Part shown: piece by piece, positions 26,801 to 35,207 of the stretch
How positions within the stretch are numbered: the stretch's first letter is position 1
Layout: the number at the start of each line of letters is the position of its first letter
Assembly (NCBI RefSeq): GCF_036195045.1
Contig: NZ_CP108100.1
Location: forward strand, 1,860,001 to 1,924,000
Source of the DNA: Streptomyces sp. NBC_00236
GTDB lineage: Bacteria > Actinomycetota > Actinomycetes > Streptomycetales > Streptomycetaceae
Direction of reading: 5' to 3'
DNA: 64,000 nucleotides
The notes under the pieces: generated by a model
Databases searched by the model: none
What the model was told of the DNA's origin: nothing
Seen by the model: only the letters and a program-made list of their open reading frames with translations
Translations under genes and position numbers: made by a program

Positions 26801-27168
26801 CGCTCCGACCCGAGTTCACGGAGCAGGACGAGGAGTTCCGTGGGGGTGATGCCGTCGCGCAGCACCCGGTCCGGCTGGAGGGGAAGCGGGCCCGGAGCGG
26901 AGCAGAGCAGGGCGTGCAGCCCGCTGTACGGCAGCCGTTGCTCGGCGGGGGCCGCGGTGGCGCACAGCACGGGGCCGGTACGTCGTTCGCGGTGCGCGGC
27001 CACGGCCTTCTCCAGGAGCGCGGTACGGCCGACGCCGGGCAGCGCGGTCAGCACCAGCGCGCCGCCGTCGCCGTTGCGCAGCCGCACCAACAGGGTGTCC
27101 AGAATGGCGAGTTCACCGCTGCGGCCGTACAGCCGGAGCGGACTGTGCACGGTCGTCGATGGAGTCAC
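23896..27168 (-). CDS. Large LuxR-family (LAL-type) ATP-binding regulator with repeat insertion
   Basis: A 1090-aa regulator. An AAA-like ATPase region opens the protein (LYGRSGELAILDTLL, Walker A PGVGRTALLEK at residues 44-54, Walker B LLVCVDDAHAWD). A long helical TPR-like middle follows, and the C-terminus is a LuxR HTH (LTPQQQRIARCVAEGATNRE, then VDHHLRNVFAALGVRSRTEL). Residues about 355-535 are a low-complexity insert with six 12-residue repeats. LAL proteins often activate secondary-metabolite or sugar-use genes; no such cluster adjoins. It is divergent from an alpha/beta hydrolase gene. Confidence 0.9.
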   Translation of the reverse strand: MTPSTTVHSPLRLYGRSGELAILDTLLVRLRNGDGGALVLTALPGVGRTALLEKAVAAHRERRTGPVLCATAAPAEQRLPYSGLHALLCSAPGPLPLQPDRVLRDGITPTELLVLLRELGSERPLLVCVDDAHAWDPDSRAALVFAARRLGAGSRVAVVIGAGDETSFAGLPALRLGPLDDDAAAALLDRITDAAGVADQVDPVVRGELIREAAGNPRLLAGLAARLTPGQLAGRTPPPYPLPGAEDVLEAHAARLDGLPPDTRTLLLLAAAAQEHEPEGAGADVALLLRAAASTGLGPAVLDQALLTPAGTAGALQRAGDRLHFSHPLLRRAVLHRASPQHRRAVHGLLAALLTAAPAGARGRVRRPPRWAAGAGGGGLGLSGRTSLPGAGVSYVTASGSGARPGDGRAASSAFRPGEGPVVGAGVRPGEGWAVGSGVRPGDGPVAGAGLRPGGGRVAAAGFRPGDTRATGSVSAPAPGLAPVPAPFSDPAPVPVPGAGGVSRSDRVLPPQHGVFRPGAGYPAAGPAGLPALVQRACAAEGPDDGLADALEAAAVAPRPHAERAAALARAAVLSSDEEVRAARFAAAAEHTRLAGDAGRARALLARVGARPAHDGAHLVRGLLALRDGPAADAHEALLTTAALLAPHDPRRALDAQLGAAEAAWAMGDALAYLDAMTRMPVSVAEPALAQYCDGMSAVLCGRIAEGQALLRRCLASAGRADDPAQLLRGGVSALVLGDVDAACRFGTRALAAVRSAGPEALLPQALEHLAYAELRAGRHAPARAHALEGLHAARRTGQPNIASHLHAVLALAASVEGGTEACAAHADAALAGAGPNGLVQAATLATWALARADLAAGRSGEAAARLDPLVRPGPRRGHFATRMLAVPCYVEASVLAGRAERGRGADPVADAVAEFAVWVTRTTDPQAPAQLARCRALLAAPADVAGRYEEALAHHDRAGGDFERARTQLLHGAWLRRRRRTREARGPLRDALVAFERCGARAWTDRASGELRAAGEAVEGPAAAGGTDPLAALTPQQQRIARCVAEGATNREVALRLSVSTRTVDHHLRNVFAALGVRSRTELARLLDR
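25747..25962 (-). repeat. Six in-frame 36-bp repeats inside the LAL regulator
   Basis: Encodes residues 403-474 as six 12-residue units of the form xRPGxGxxxxxG: FRPGEGPVVGAG, VRPGEGWAVGSG, VRPGDGPVAGAG, LRPGGGRVAAAG, plus degenerate first and last copies. DNA identity is highest between the middle copies, which suggests recent expansion. Confidence 0.9.
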
Positions 27169-27329
27169 ACCTGCACGTTACTTCCGCGTAAACAGCGCCG
27201 GAAGACGCGCGTCCGGCCCCGCCCCGCCCCCGCCCCGTTGCGGGGCAGCCTCCCAAGGCGGGCCGCACTTGGCTGTGCAGGCGCACAGCGCGGGCCGGTT
27301 CGCGCACGGGCCGCCCGTAACGTCGGGCC

Positions 27330-28106
27330 ATGAATGATGAATTCCGAACGGCAGACGGTCTGACACTGCGCTACTGGTCCTGGTCCCGCAGGCCCCGGCC
27401 GGGGCTGCCCCCGGTGATCCTGCTGCACGGTTTCGCCGCCAACGCCCGGCTGAACTGGGAGGGCCCCGGTGTGGTCGAGGCCCTGGTGGCCCGGGGCCGG
27501 CACGTCCTGGCCCTCGACGCCCGGGGGCACGGTTCGTCGGACAGACCGCACGACGACTCCCTGTACGGCGAACCGGTGATGGCCCGGGACGTGACGCAGC
27601 TGATCGACCGCACCGGGGCCGGCGAAGTGCATCTGGCGGGCTACTCGATGGGGGCGGTCGTGGCGCTGCTCGCCGCGGCCGCCGACGAGCGGATCACGCG
27701 GCTGGTGGTCGGCGGGATCGGCGCGGGCGCGGTGGAGCTGGGCGGGCTGGACACCCGGGCCATGCCTCCGGAACTGGTGGCGGCCGCGCTGACGGCCGAG
27801 GACGCGGCCGACGCCCCCGAACGGACCCGGGGTTTCCGGGTCCTGGCCGACACCACGGGCTCCGACCGTCTCGCTCTCGCCGCGCAGCTCCGCTCGCTGC
27901 ACCGGGCGCCGCTGCCGCTGGAGCGGATCCGGATACCCACGCTGGTGCTCGCCGGGGCGGACGATCCCCTCGCCGTGCGGCCCGAGGTGCTGGCCGACGC
28001 CCTCGCGGGGTCGCGGCTGAAGGTGCTGCCCGGCGACCATCTCACCGTCGTCCGCGATCCGGGATTCGCCGCCTGTGTCGCCGGCTTCCTCACCGAGGAC
28101 GGCTGA
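27330..28106 (+). CDS. Alpha/beta hydrolase
   Basis: A 258-aa serine hydrolase. VILLHGFAANARLNWEGPG forms the oxyanion region, LALDARGHGSSDRP the typical strand-turn, and AGYSMGAVVALLAAAAD the nucleophile elbow with Ser at about residue 106. VLAGADDPLAV supplies the acid and LPGDHLTVV the His. Substrate unknown. No signal peptide is seen, so it should be cytosolic. Divergent from the LAL regulator across 161 bases; a hairpin follows. Confidence 0.9.
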   Translation: MNDEFRTADGLTLRYWSWSRRPRPGLPPVILLHGFAANARLNWEGPGVVEALVARGRHVLALDARGHGSSDRPHDDSLYGEPVMARDVTQLIDRTGAGEVHLAGYSMGAVVALLAAAADERITRLVVGGIGAGAVELGGLDTRAMPPELVAAALTAEDAADAPERTRGFRVLADTTGSDRLALAAQLRSLHRAPLPLERIRIPTLVLAGADDPLAVRPEVLADALAGSRLKVLPGDHLTVVRDPGFAACVAGFLTEDG

Positions 28107-28126
28107 CGCACCCCCAACGGGCAAGA

Positions 28127-28151
28127 GCCGGACCGCTGTTCGCGGTCCGGC
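28127..28151 (+). terminator. Terminator after the alpha/beta hydrolase gene
   Basis: 10-bp stem GCCGGACCGC/GCGGTCCGGC with a TGTTC loop, between two converging genes. Confidence 0.8.
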
Positions 28152-28183
28152 CCTCACCCACCGTCAGGAGCGACGTCGGGAAC

Positions 28184-29110
28184 CTACGAGGTGTGGGGGC
28201 AGTTGCCCCGCGACTCGGCGATCGTCAGGCTCACCGCGGGCAGCGGGCACAGGAACTGCTCGTAGCGGGTGTCGTTGTCGATGAAGCGCTTCAGCCACGA
28301 AATGCTGTACTTCGCGATCGTGGTGTTGGAGGAGTTCGGGGTGAAGTGCGTGGCCCCGCGCAGCTCCACGTACGCCTTGTCGAGCGAGCTCGGCAGCGAC
28401 CGGTAGAACGGCTCCGAGTGGGTGGCGACGGGGGCGATCGTGTCGCCGTCCGCACCGAAGATCAGCGTGGGTGTACGGACTTCGGGCCAGGTGGTGTCGA
28501 GGTTCCAGCCGGTCAGCGGGATCGCCGCCTTCAGCGAGGTGCGGCTCTTCGCCGCCTCCAGGGTGCCGCCACCGCCCATGGAGTGGCCCATCACGCCGAG
28601 CCGGGAGGTGTCGATCCGGTTGCGCACCGAGCTCGTCTTCGTCAGGTAGTCCAGTGCGGCCAGGAGCTGGCGGCCCCGGCTGTCGGGCTGGTCCAGCGTG
28701 GTGTTGGTGTCGATGGTGAAGACGACGAAGCCCTGGGAGGCGAGCCGCGGTCCGAGCCAGGCGATGCTGGACTGGTAGGCGGTGAAGCCCGGCGAGATGG
28801 CGACCGCGCCGAAGGTGCCGTCCGAGGTGGACGTCGGGTAGTAGATCGTGCCGCCGCCGAAGCCGCTGACGCCGAGCGAGGAGACGCTGGTCTGCGAGAC
28901 CGCGTACGAGCCGCGGCTCGCCTCGATACTCGAATTGCTGGGAGCCGGGCCGCGCTCGTAGGGATTGTCGGCTGCCTGGGCGCCCGGCATCAGCGCGGTA
29001 CACAGACCCGCGGTGGCGACGGTGGCGGCCAGCAGTCCCTTGACGAGACGGGAGCGGCTCTTCGACATCCGGTGGCGCGGGGAGGTGTCGCCGGAGGGGA
29101 GGTGCTGCAC
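28184..29110 (-). CDS. Secreted cutinase / PET-hydrolase-type polyesterase
   Basis: A 308-aa secreted alpha/beta hydrolase of the cutinase/poly(ethylene terephthalate) hydrolase group. Numbered from the internal ATG (29068): a signal peptide ends near [12 protein letters not shown]. The nucleophile is Ser163 in [14 protein letters not shown], the acid Asp209 in [11 protein letters not shown] and the base His241 in RGATHFTPN. Tyr98 (GFTAYQSS) and Met164 line the oxyanion hole, and Trp188 lies in the aromatic clamp. Cys273 and Cys290 should form the C-terminal disulfide. The GTG at 29110 has GAGAGGA upstream, so it is preferred; the ATG at 29068 is the alternative. Mature size (about 262 aa) fits the family. 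Confidence 0.92.
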   Translation of the reverse strand: MQHLPSGDTSPRHRMSKSRSRLVKGLLAATVATAGLCTALMPGAQAADNPYERGPAPSNSSIEASRGSYAVSQTSVSSLGVSGFGGGTIYYPTSTSDGTFGAVAISPGFTAYQSSIAWLGPRLASQGFVVFTIDTNTTLDQPDSRGRQLLAALDYLTKTSSVRNRIDTSRLGVMGHSMGGGGTLEAAKSRTSLKAAIPLTGWNLDTTWPEVRTPTLIFGADGDTIAPVATHSEPFYRSLPSSLDKAYVELRGATHFTPNSSNTTIAKYSISWLKRFIDNDTRYEQFLCPLPAVSLTIAESRGNCPHTS

Positions 29111-29194
29111 GAGGGGGGATCCTCTCGGTCGTGGCGGGAGCCACGCCGGGCAGGGACCGAGACCCCCCGTCAACTGTCACCGAGGGCCTTCGGA

Positions 29195-29250
29195 GTGCAC
29201 CGCGTGGAACCGCCAGATGTTCTCTGGCGGTCGCCACTGTTGCGGTGCAC
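29195..29250 (-). terminator. Terminator of the his operon
   Basis: Nested hairpin: GTGCACCGC/GCGGTGCAC outer stem, GTGG/CCAC middle stem, CCGCCAGA/TCTGGCGG inner stem with TGTTC loop (29210-29230). It lies about 60 bases beyond the hisF stop. Confidence 0.85.
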
Positions 29251-29310
29251 CCCGGTGGCGCACATCGGCAACTTCACCGGTCTTCACGGCCGGTGCTCCC
29301 CCGCACGTCC

Positions 29311-30066
29311 TCAGCGGACCGGGTGCCCGGCCTCCCGCAGAGCGCCCTTGACCTCGGAGATCCGCAGATCGCCGAAGTGGAAGACGGACGCGGCGAGGAC
29401 CGCGTCGGCCCCGGCGTCGATGGCCGGTGCGAAGTCCGCGAGCCGGCCGGCGCCGCCGGAGGCGATGACGGGAACGCTCACGTGCTTCCGCACGGCGGCG
29501 ATCATCTCGGTGTCGTAGCCGTCCTTCGTGCCGTCGGCGTCCATCGAGTTGAGCAGGATCTCGCCGACACCGAGCTCGGCGGCCCGGTGCGCCCACTCGA
29601 CGGCGTCGATGCCGGTGCCCTTGCGGCCGCCGTGTGTGGTGACCTCAAAGGTGCCGGCGGGGGTGCGCCGGGCGTCCACGGAGAGCACCAGCACCTGGCG
29701 GCCGAAGCGCTCGGCGATCTCCCGGATCAGCTCGGGCCGGGCGATGGCCGCGGTGTTGACGCCGACCTTGTCGGCGCCGGCCCGCAGCAGCTTGTCGACG
29801 TCGTCGGGGGTGCGGACGCCACCACCGACGGTGAGCGGGATGAAGACCTGCTCGGCGGTGCGGCGCACCACGTCGTAGGTCGTCTCCCGGTCGCCGCTGG
29901 ACGCGGTGATGTCGAGGAAGGTCAGCTCGTCGGCGCCCTCGGCGTCGTACAGCTTCGCCATCTCGACGGGGTCACCGGCGTCGCGCAGGTTCTGGAAGTT
30001 GACGCCCTTGACGACCCGGCCCTTGTCCACGTCGAGGCAGGGGATGACACGTACGGAGAGGGTCAT
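29311..30066 (-). CDS. hisF: Imidazole glycerol phosphate synthase, cyclase subunit
   Basis: A 251-aa TIM barrel that joins PRFAR with ammonia from HisH to give IGP and [24 protein letters not shown] holds catalytic Asp11, [20 protein letters not shown] the phosphate site, [10 protein letters not shown] the second catalytic Asp, and [13 protein letters not shown] the C-terminal phosphate loop. Last gene of the his operon; its ATG overlaps the RidA stop. A start directly coupled to RidA translation is likely. Confidence 0.97.
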   Translation of the reverse strand: MTLSVRVIPCLDVDKGRVVKGVNFQNLRDAGDPVEMAKLYDAEGADELTFLDITASSGDRETTYDVVRRTAEQVFIPLTVGGGVRTPDDVDKLLRAGADKVGVNTAAIARPELIREIAERFGRQVLVLSVDARRTPAGTFEVTTHGGRKGTGIDAVEWAHRAAELGVGEILLNSMDADGTKDGYDTEMIAAVRKHVSVPVIASGGAGRLADFAPAIDAGADAVLAASVFHFGDLRISEVKGALREAGHPVR

Positions 30067-30461
30067 CGCGCACCTGCCCGGTAGGCCTCTACCTCGACCT
30101 CGACGACCAGGCTCGGGTCGACGAGGCCACTCACGATGATCATCGTGGCGGCGGGGCGGACGTCGTCGAACAGCTCCTTGTGCGCGCGGCCGACCTCGTC
30201 CGTGTCCCGGGCGTGGGTGACGTACATCCGGGTACGGACGACGTCTTCGCGGCCGAGGCCCACCTGCTTCAGTGCCTCGAAGGCGACCTCGAAGGAGGTG
30301 ACGGCCTGCTCGTAGGGGCTGCCGGCGGAGATCTGGCCGCCCACCACCGACGTGCAGCCGGCCACGAGCACCAGCCCGTTGGAGAGTTCGACCGCGCGGG
30401 AGTAGCCGAACTTCTCCTCCCAGGGGGCGCCGGAGGAGACGCGCTTGACGGAGTCGCTCAT
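30063..30461 (-). CDS. RidA (YjgF/YER057c/UK114) family protein
   Basis: A 132-aa protein with the RidA fold: [39 protein letters not shown], the arginine-bearing [10 protein letters not shown] and [27 protein letters not shown] in outline. RidA proteins deaminate reactive enamine/imine intermediates; Arg in the RTRMYV motif is the carboxylate-binding residue of active members. It sits between priA and hisF with four-base overlaps on both sides, so it is made in step with histidine enzymes. Confidence 0.92.
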   Translation of the reverse strand: MSDSVKRVSSGAPWEEKFGYSRAVELSNGLVLVAGCTSVVGGQISAGSPYEQAVTSFEVAFEALKQVGLGREDVVRTRMYVTHARDTDEVGRAHKELFDDVRPAATMIIVSGLVDPSLVVEVEVEAYRAGAR

Positions 30462-31183
30462 ACGGAGACCGCCTCCAGCGCCTCTTCCAGGGTGAAGGCC
30501 TTCGCGTACAGCGCCTTGCCGACGATCGCGCCCTCGACGCCCGCCGGGACGAGTGAGGAGATGGCCCGCAGGTCGTCGAGCGAGGAGACGCCGCCGGAGG
30601 CGACGACGGGCTTGTCCGTGGCCGCGCAGACGTTCTTCAGGAGTTCCAGGTTGGGGCCCTGGAGCGTGCCGTCCTTGGCGATGTCAGTGACGACGTAGCG
30701 GGCGCAGCCCTCGGAGTCGAGGCGGGCGAGCGTCTCGTAGAGGTCGCCGCCGTCGCGGGTCCAGCCGCGGCCGCGCAGCGTGGTGCCGCGGACGTCGAGG
30801 CCGACCGCGATCTTGTCGCCGTGCTCGGCGATGACCTTGGCGACCCATTCGGGGGTCTCCAGGGCGGCGGTGCCGAGGTTGACGCGGCGGCAGCCGGTGG
30901 CGAGGGCGGCGGCGAGTGTCGCGTCGTCGCGGATGCCGCCGGAGAGCTCGACCTTGATGTCCATGGCGCCGGCCACCTCGGCGATGAGTGCCCGGTTGTC
31001 ACCGGTGCCGAAGGCGGCGTCCAGGTCGACGAGGTGCAGCCACTCGGCGCCGGAGCGCTGCCAGGCGAGTGCGGCCTGGAGCGGGGAGCCGTAGGAGGTC
31101 TCGGAGCCGGACTCGCCGTGCACCAGGCGGACCGCCTGGCCGTCGCGGACGTCAACGGCGGGGAGCAGTTCAAGCTTCGGCAT
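30458..31183 (-). CDS. priA: Phosphoribosyl isomerase A, dual HisA/TrpF
   Basis: A 241-aa TIM barrel starting [20 protein letters not shown], with Asp11 the general acid. It has [40 protein letters not shown] and [15 protein letters not shown] with the second catalytic Asp. In Streptomyces this enzyme isomerises both ProFAR (His) and PRA (Trp), an established dual role; no trpF is visible in the trp blocks here, which fits. The start shares one base with the hisH stop (TAATG). The hisA symbol is equally usable. Confidence 0.95.
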   Translation of the reverse strand: MPKLELLPAVDVRDGQAVRLVHGESGSETSYGSPLQAALAWQRSGAEWLHLVDLDAAFGTGDNRALIAEVAGAMDIKVELSGGIRDDATLAAALATGCRRVNLGTAALETPEWVAKVIAEHGDKIAVGLDVRGTTLRGRGWTRDGGDLYETLARLDSEGCARYVVTDIAKDGTLQGPNLELLKNVCAATDKPVVASGGVSSLDDLRAISSLVPAGVEGAIVGKALYAKAFTLEEALEAVSV

Positions 31184-31824
31184 TACAGCGTCTCGATCCA
31201 GTTGGTCAGCAGCTGGGCGCCGGCATCGCCGGACTTCTCGGGGTGGAACTGGGTGGCCCACAGCGCGCCGTTCTCCACGGCCGCGACGAACCGTTCGCCG
31301 TGCGTGGCCCAGGTGACCTTGGGGGCACGGATCTTGGCGTTGGTGACTTCGAGGGACCAGTCGTGCGCCGCGTACGAGTGCACGAAGTAGTACCGGGCCT
31401 CGGCGTCCAGTCCGGCGAACAGCCGGGAGTCCTCGGGCGATTCGACGGTGTTCCATCCCATGTGCGGGACGACGTCGGCCTTGAGCGGGCCGACGGTGCC
31501 GGGCCACTCGTCGAGGCCCTCGGTCTCGACCCCGTGCTCGATGCCGCGCTCGAAGAGGATCTGCATGCCGACGCAGATGCCCATGACGGGGCGCCCGCCG
31601 GAGAGCCGGCGTCCGATGATCCATTCGCCGCGGGCCTTCTTCAGCCCCTCCATGCAGGCGGAGAACGCACCGACGCCGGGCACGAGCAGCCCGTCGGCGT
31701 TCATCGCCGTGTCGAAGTCGCGGGTGATCTCGACGTCGGCGCCGACGTGGGCGAGGGCGCGCTCGGCGGACCGGACGTTGCCGAAGCCGTAGTCGAAGAC
31801 GACGACCTTCTTCTTCGTATCCAC
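31183..31824 (-). CDS. hisH: Imidazole glycerol phosphate synthase, glutaminase subunit
   Basis: A 213-aa class I amidotransferase that supplies ammonia to His[19 protein letters not shown] opens the protein, [16 protein letters not shown] follows, [13 protein letters not shown] holds the nucleophilic Cys, and [18 protein letters not shown] the His-Glu pair. The GTG start has GAGGGAG six bases upstream. Ten bases separate it from the 55-aa membrane-protein gene. Confidence 0.97.
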   Translation of the reverse strand: MDTKKKVVVFDYGFGNVRSAERALAHVGADVEITRDFDTAMNADGLLVPGVGAFSACMEGLKKARGEWIIGRRLSGGRPVMGICVGMQILFERGIEHGVETEGLDEWPGTVGPLKADVVPHMGWNTVESPEDSRLFAGLDAEARYYFVHSYAAHDWSLEVTNAKIRAPKVTWATHGERFVAAVENGALWATQFHPEKSGDAGAQLLTNWIETL

Positions 31825-31834
31825 GTGTGCTCCC

Positions 31835-32002
31835 TCAGTCCCAGAGGCCCTGGATCCGCATGACGCCCGCTACCAGGCACATCACGGAGGCGATCCCGAG
31901 CAGCACGATGACGCCCTTGGGCATGCCCTGCTTCGAGAAGGAGTAGACCCCGCCGGCCAGGAAGAGGCCGACCAGGATCAGAACGGTGTTGAGGCCGGTC
32001 AC
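31835..32002 (-). CDS. 55-aa two-helix membrane protein in the his operon
   Basis: A very short ORF starting [20 protein letters not shown] and ending VMRIQGLWD, with two predicted membrane helices joined by a polar FSKQGMPKG turn. The GTG overlaps the hisB stop (GTGA) and hisH begins 10 bases after its end, so it is a real part of the operon. I recognise no family. Its role in histidine synthesis is unknown. Confidence 0.8.
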   Translation of the reverse strand: MTGLNTVLILVGLFLAGGVYSFSKQGMPKGVIVLLGIASVMCLVAGVMRIQGLWD

Positions 32003-32601
32003 AGGGCGCCCTTCGTGGAGGGGAGGATGCCGGCCGCGCGCGGGTCGTGCTCGCTGGCGTAGCGAAGGGCCCGGGCGAGCGCCTTGAACTGGCATTCCAC
32101 GATGTGGTGGGCGTTGCGCCCGTACGGGACGTGGACGTGCAGGGCGATCTGCGCCTGGGCGACGAAGGACTCCAGGATGTGCCGGGTCATCGTCGTGTCG
32201 TACGCGCCGATCATCGGCGCCATGTTCTCGGGCTCGGTGTGCACCAGGTACGGGCGGCCGGAGAGGTCGACGGTGACCTGGGCGAGCGACTCGTCCAGCG
32301 GGACGGTGCAGTTGCCGAAGCGGTAGATGCCGACCTTGTCGCCGAGGGCCTGCTTGAACGCGGCGCCGAGCGCGAGGGCGGTGTCCTCGATGGTGTGGTG
32401 CGAGTCGATGTGCAGGTCGCCGTCGGTCTTGACCGTGAGGTCGAACAGACCGTGGCGGCCGAGCTGGTCGAGCATGTGGTCGTAGAAGCCGACGCCGGTC
32501 GCGACGTCGACCTTGCCGCTGCCGTCGAGGTTGATCTCGACGAGCACGGAGGTTTCCTTGGTGGTCCGCTCCACTCTTCCTACGCGGGCCTCGCGAGTCA
32601 T
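31999..32601 (-). CDS. hisB: Imidazoleglycerol-phosphate dehydratase
   Basis: A 200-aa mono-functional dehydratase (no fused phosphatase). [56 protein letters not shown] and [20 protein letters not shown] contain the His/Glu ligands of the Mn clusters. The start overlaps the hisC stop by ATGA and its own stop overlaps the next GTG. Confidence 0.96.
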   Translation of the reverse strand: MTREARVGRVERTTKETSVLVEINLDGSGKVDVATGVGFYDHMLDQLGRHGLFDLTVKTDGDLHIDSHHTIEDTALALGAAFKQALGDKVGIYRFGNCTVPLDESLAQVTVDLSGRPYLVHTEPENMAPMIGAYDTTMTRHILESFVAQAQIALHVHVPYGRNAHHIVECQFKALARALRYASEHDPRAAGILPSTKGAL

Positions 32602-33734
32602 GCGTCGTGCTCCTTCTTCAGTTCGCGTACCGCATCGAGGAACGCGTCGTTCTCTGCCGGGGTCCCTGCGGAGACCCGCAGCCATCCCGGTACGCCGTTG
32701 TCCCGGACCAGGACGCCCCGGTCGAGGATGTGCCGCCAGGCGGTGTGGCTGTCGGCGAACCTGCCGAACTGGACGAAGTTGGCGTCCGAGTCGGTGACGT
32801 CGAAGCCCTGGGCGCGCAGCTCGGTGACGATCCGGTCGCGTTCGCCCTTGAGCTGCGCGACGTACCCGAGGAGCGTATCGGTGTGCTCCAGGGCGGCGAG
32901 CGCGGTGGCCTGGGTGACGGACGACAGGTGGTACGGCAGCCGCACCAGCTGGACCGCGTCGACGACGGCCGGGTCCGCGGCGAGGTAGCCCAGGCGCAGT
33001 CCGGCGGCGCCGAACGCCTTCGACATGGTGCGGGAGAGCACCAGGTGGCGGCGGCCCTCGATCAGCGGGAGCAGCGAGGCGTGGTGGCTGAACTCGCCGT
33101 ACGCCTCGTCGACCACGACCATGGACGGCCCGGCGGCCTGCGCGGCGTCGTACAGCGCGAGGACGGTGTCCGCGTCGACGGCGGTGCCGGTGGGGTTGTT
33201 GGGCGAGGTGATGAAGACGACGTCGGGGCGCTCCCGCGCGATGACGGCGCGGGCCGCGTCGACGTCGATGGTGAAGTCCTCGTTGCGCGGTCCGGAGATC
33301 CAGCCGGTGCCGGTGCCGCGGGCGATGAGGGCGTGCATCGAGTACGAGGGCTCGAAACCGATCGCGGTGCGGCCGGGCCCGCCGAAGGTCTGCAGCAGCT
33401 GCTGGAGGACCTCGTTGGAGCCGTTGGCCGCCCACACGTGGGCGCGGGTGACCTCGTGCCCGGCGGTGCGGGTGAGGTAGCGGGCGAGCTCGGTGCGGAG
33501 CTCCACCGCGTCCCGGTCGGGGTAGCGGTTGAGGTTTCGGGCGGCCTCGCGGACCCGTTCGGCGATCCGGTCGACGAGTGCGTCGGGGAGCGGGTACGGG
33601 TTCTCGTTGGTGTTCAGCCGGACCGGTACGTCGAGCTGCGGCGCCCCGTACGGGGACTGGCCGCGCAGTTCGTCGCGGATCGGGAGGTCGTCCCAGGCGT
33701 TGCGCCGGGGGGCGCCGGTGCTGCTGTTCGTCAC
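32598..33734 (-). CDS. hisC: Histidinol-phosphate aminotransferase
   Basis: A 378-aa fold-type I PLP enzyme. [13 protein letters not shown] binds substrate, [14 protein letters not shown] and [11 protein letters not shown] hold the PLP Asn and Asp, and [18 protein letters not shown] the Schiff-base Lys. The GTG start overlaps the hisD stop (GTGA). Length is normal for the actinobacterial form. Confidence 0.96.
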   Translation of the reverse strand: MTNSSTGAPRRNAWDDLPIRDELRGQSPYGAPQLDVPVRLNTNENPYPLPDALVDRIAERVREAARNLNRYPDRDAVELRTELARYLTRTAGHEVTRAHVWAANGSNEVLQQLLQTFGGPGRTAIGFEPSYSMHALIARGTGTGWISGPRNEDFTIDVDAARAVIARERPDVVFITSPNNPTGTAVDADTVLALYDAAQAAGPSMVVVDEAYGEFSHHASLLPLIEGRRHLVLSRTMSKAFGAAGLRLGYLAADPAVVDAVQLVRLPYHLSSVTQATALAALEHTDTLLGYVAQLKGERDRIVTELRAQGFDVTDSDANFVQFGRFADSHTAWRHILDRGVLVRDNGVPGWLRVSAGTPAENDAFLDAVRELKKEHDA

Positions 33735-35053
33735 TGCTGCGGAACCTTCCACCCGAACCTGGCCTTGAGCGCGGCGCCGTGGGCGGGGAGGTCCTCCGCC
33801 TCGGCGAGGGTCACCACGTGGTGGGTGACCTCGGCGAGCGCGTCGCGCGTGTAGTCGACGATGTGGATACCGCGCAGGAAGGACTGCACGGACAGGCCCG
33901 AGGAGTGGCAGGCGCAGCCGCCGGTGGGCAGGACGTGGTTGGAGCCGGCGCAGTAGTCGCCGAGGGAGACGGGCGACCAGGGCCCGACGAAGATCGCTCC
34001 GGCGTTGCGGACGCGGCCGGCCACGGCCGCGGCGTCGGCGGTCTGGATCTCCAGGTGCTCGGCGGCGTACGCGTCGACGACCTTGAGACCGTCCTCCAGG
34101 TCGTTGACCAGGACGATCGCGGACTGGCGGCCGGCCAGCGCGGGCTCGATGCGGTCGGTGACGTGCTTCGTCGCGGCGACCTGCGGCTTCAGCTCGGCCT
34201 CGGTGGCGGCGGCGAGCTCCTCGGAGTCGGTGACCAGGACGGCGGCGGCCATCGGGTCGTGCTCGGCCTGGCTGATCAGGTCGGCGGCGACGTGGGCCGG
34301 GTCGGCGGTGGCGTCGGCGAGGATCGCGATCTCGGTCGGGCCGGCCTCGGCGTCGATGCCGATGCGGCCCTTGAGGAGGCGCTTGGCGGCGGCGACGTAG
34401 ATGTTGCCGGGACCGGTGACGAGGTTGACGGGCAGGCAGTCCTCGGTGCCGTACGCGAACATCGCGATGGCCTGGGAGCCGCCGGCGGCGTACACCTCGT
34501 CGACGCCGAGCAGGGCGCAGGCGGCCAGGATCGTGGGGTGCGGGAGGCCGCCGAACTCCTTCTGCGGCGGGGAGGCGACGGCGACGCCCTCGACGCCCGC
34601 TTCCTGGGCGGGGACCACGTTCATCACGACGGACGACGGGTAGACGGAACGCCCGCCCGGCACGTACAGCCCGACGCGCTCGACCGGCACCCACTTCTCG
34701 GTGACGGTGCCACCGGGGACGACCTGGGTGGTGTGGGTGGTGCGGCGCTGCTCGCGGTGGACGAGGCGGGCGCGGCGGATCGACTCCTCCAGGGCGGCGC
34801 GCACGGCGGGGTCGAGCGTCTCCAGCGCGCCGGTGATCGCGTCGGCAGGGACGCGGATCGAGCCGATCCGTACGCCGTCGAGTTTCTCCCCCCAGTCGAT
34901 CACTGCCGCCGAGCCACGATGGCGTACGTCCTCGCAGATGGGCCGCACCGTCTCCAGGGCGGCTTCCACGTCGAACTCGGCACGGGGCAGCAGGTCGCGC
35001 AGGGCGCCGCCCTCGGGGAGGGCATCGCCGCGCAGATCGATTCGAGAGATCAC
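33731..35053 (-). CDS. hisD: Histidinol dehydrogenase
   Basis: A 440-aa NAD- and zinc-dependent enzyme that carries out the last two oxidations of histidine synthesis. [39 protein letters not shown] and [16 protein letters not shown] are signature segments; [18 protein letters not shown] and [20 protein letters not shown] supply ligands and catalytic residues. First gene of the operon; starts at GTG ([15 protein letters not shown]) with only a weak upstream site. Confidence 0.97.
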   Translation of the reverse strand: MISRIDLRGDALPEGGALRDLLPRAEFDVEAALETVRPICEDVRHRGSAAVIDWGEKLDGVRIGSIRVPADAITGALETLDPAVRAALEESIRRARLVHREQRRTTHTTQVVPGGTVTEKWVPVERVGLYVPGGRSVYPSSVVMNVVPAQEAGVEGVAVASPPQKEFGGLPHPTILAACALLGVDEVYAAGGSQAIAMFAYGTEDCLPVNLVTGPGNIYVAAAKRLLKGRIGIDAEAGPTEIAILADATADPAHVAADLISQAEHDPMAAAVLVTDSEELAAATEAELKPQVAATKHVTDRIEPALAGRQSAIVLVNDLEDGLKVVDAYAAEHLEIQTADAAAVAGRVRNAGAIFVGPWSPVSLGDYCAGSNHVLPTGGCACHSSGLSVQSFLRGIHIVDYTRDALAEVTHHVVTLAEAEDLPAHGAALKARFGWKVPQQ

Positions 35054-35093
35054 ACCGCAATTCTCGCAGACCGCCCCGGACGCCCGGACGCCC

Positions 35094-35110
35094 GTATCAC
35101 TGGCTGATAC
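35094..35110. promoter_or_regulatory. Short dyad upstream of hisD
   Basis: GTATCA-n5-TGATAC, an exact 17-base interrupted palindrome 41 bases upstream of the hisD start and 98 bases upstream of the divergent gene. Its position suits an operator for the his operon; no binding protein can be named. Confidence 0.4.
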
Positions 35111-35207
35111 ATGTCCCCGGTGTCACGGCTGACTATTAGCGTTCACCCGGTCACTCAGAGGGAATAAGGGGATTACCGATTTACGGCTCCGAGCGGAAGG
35201 AGCGTCG

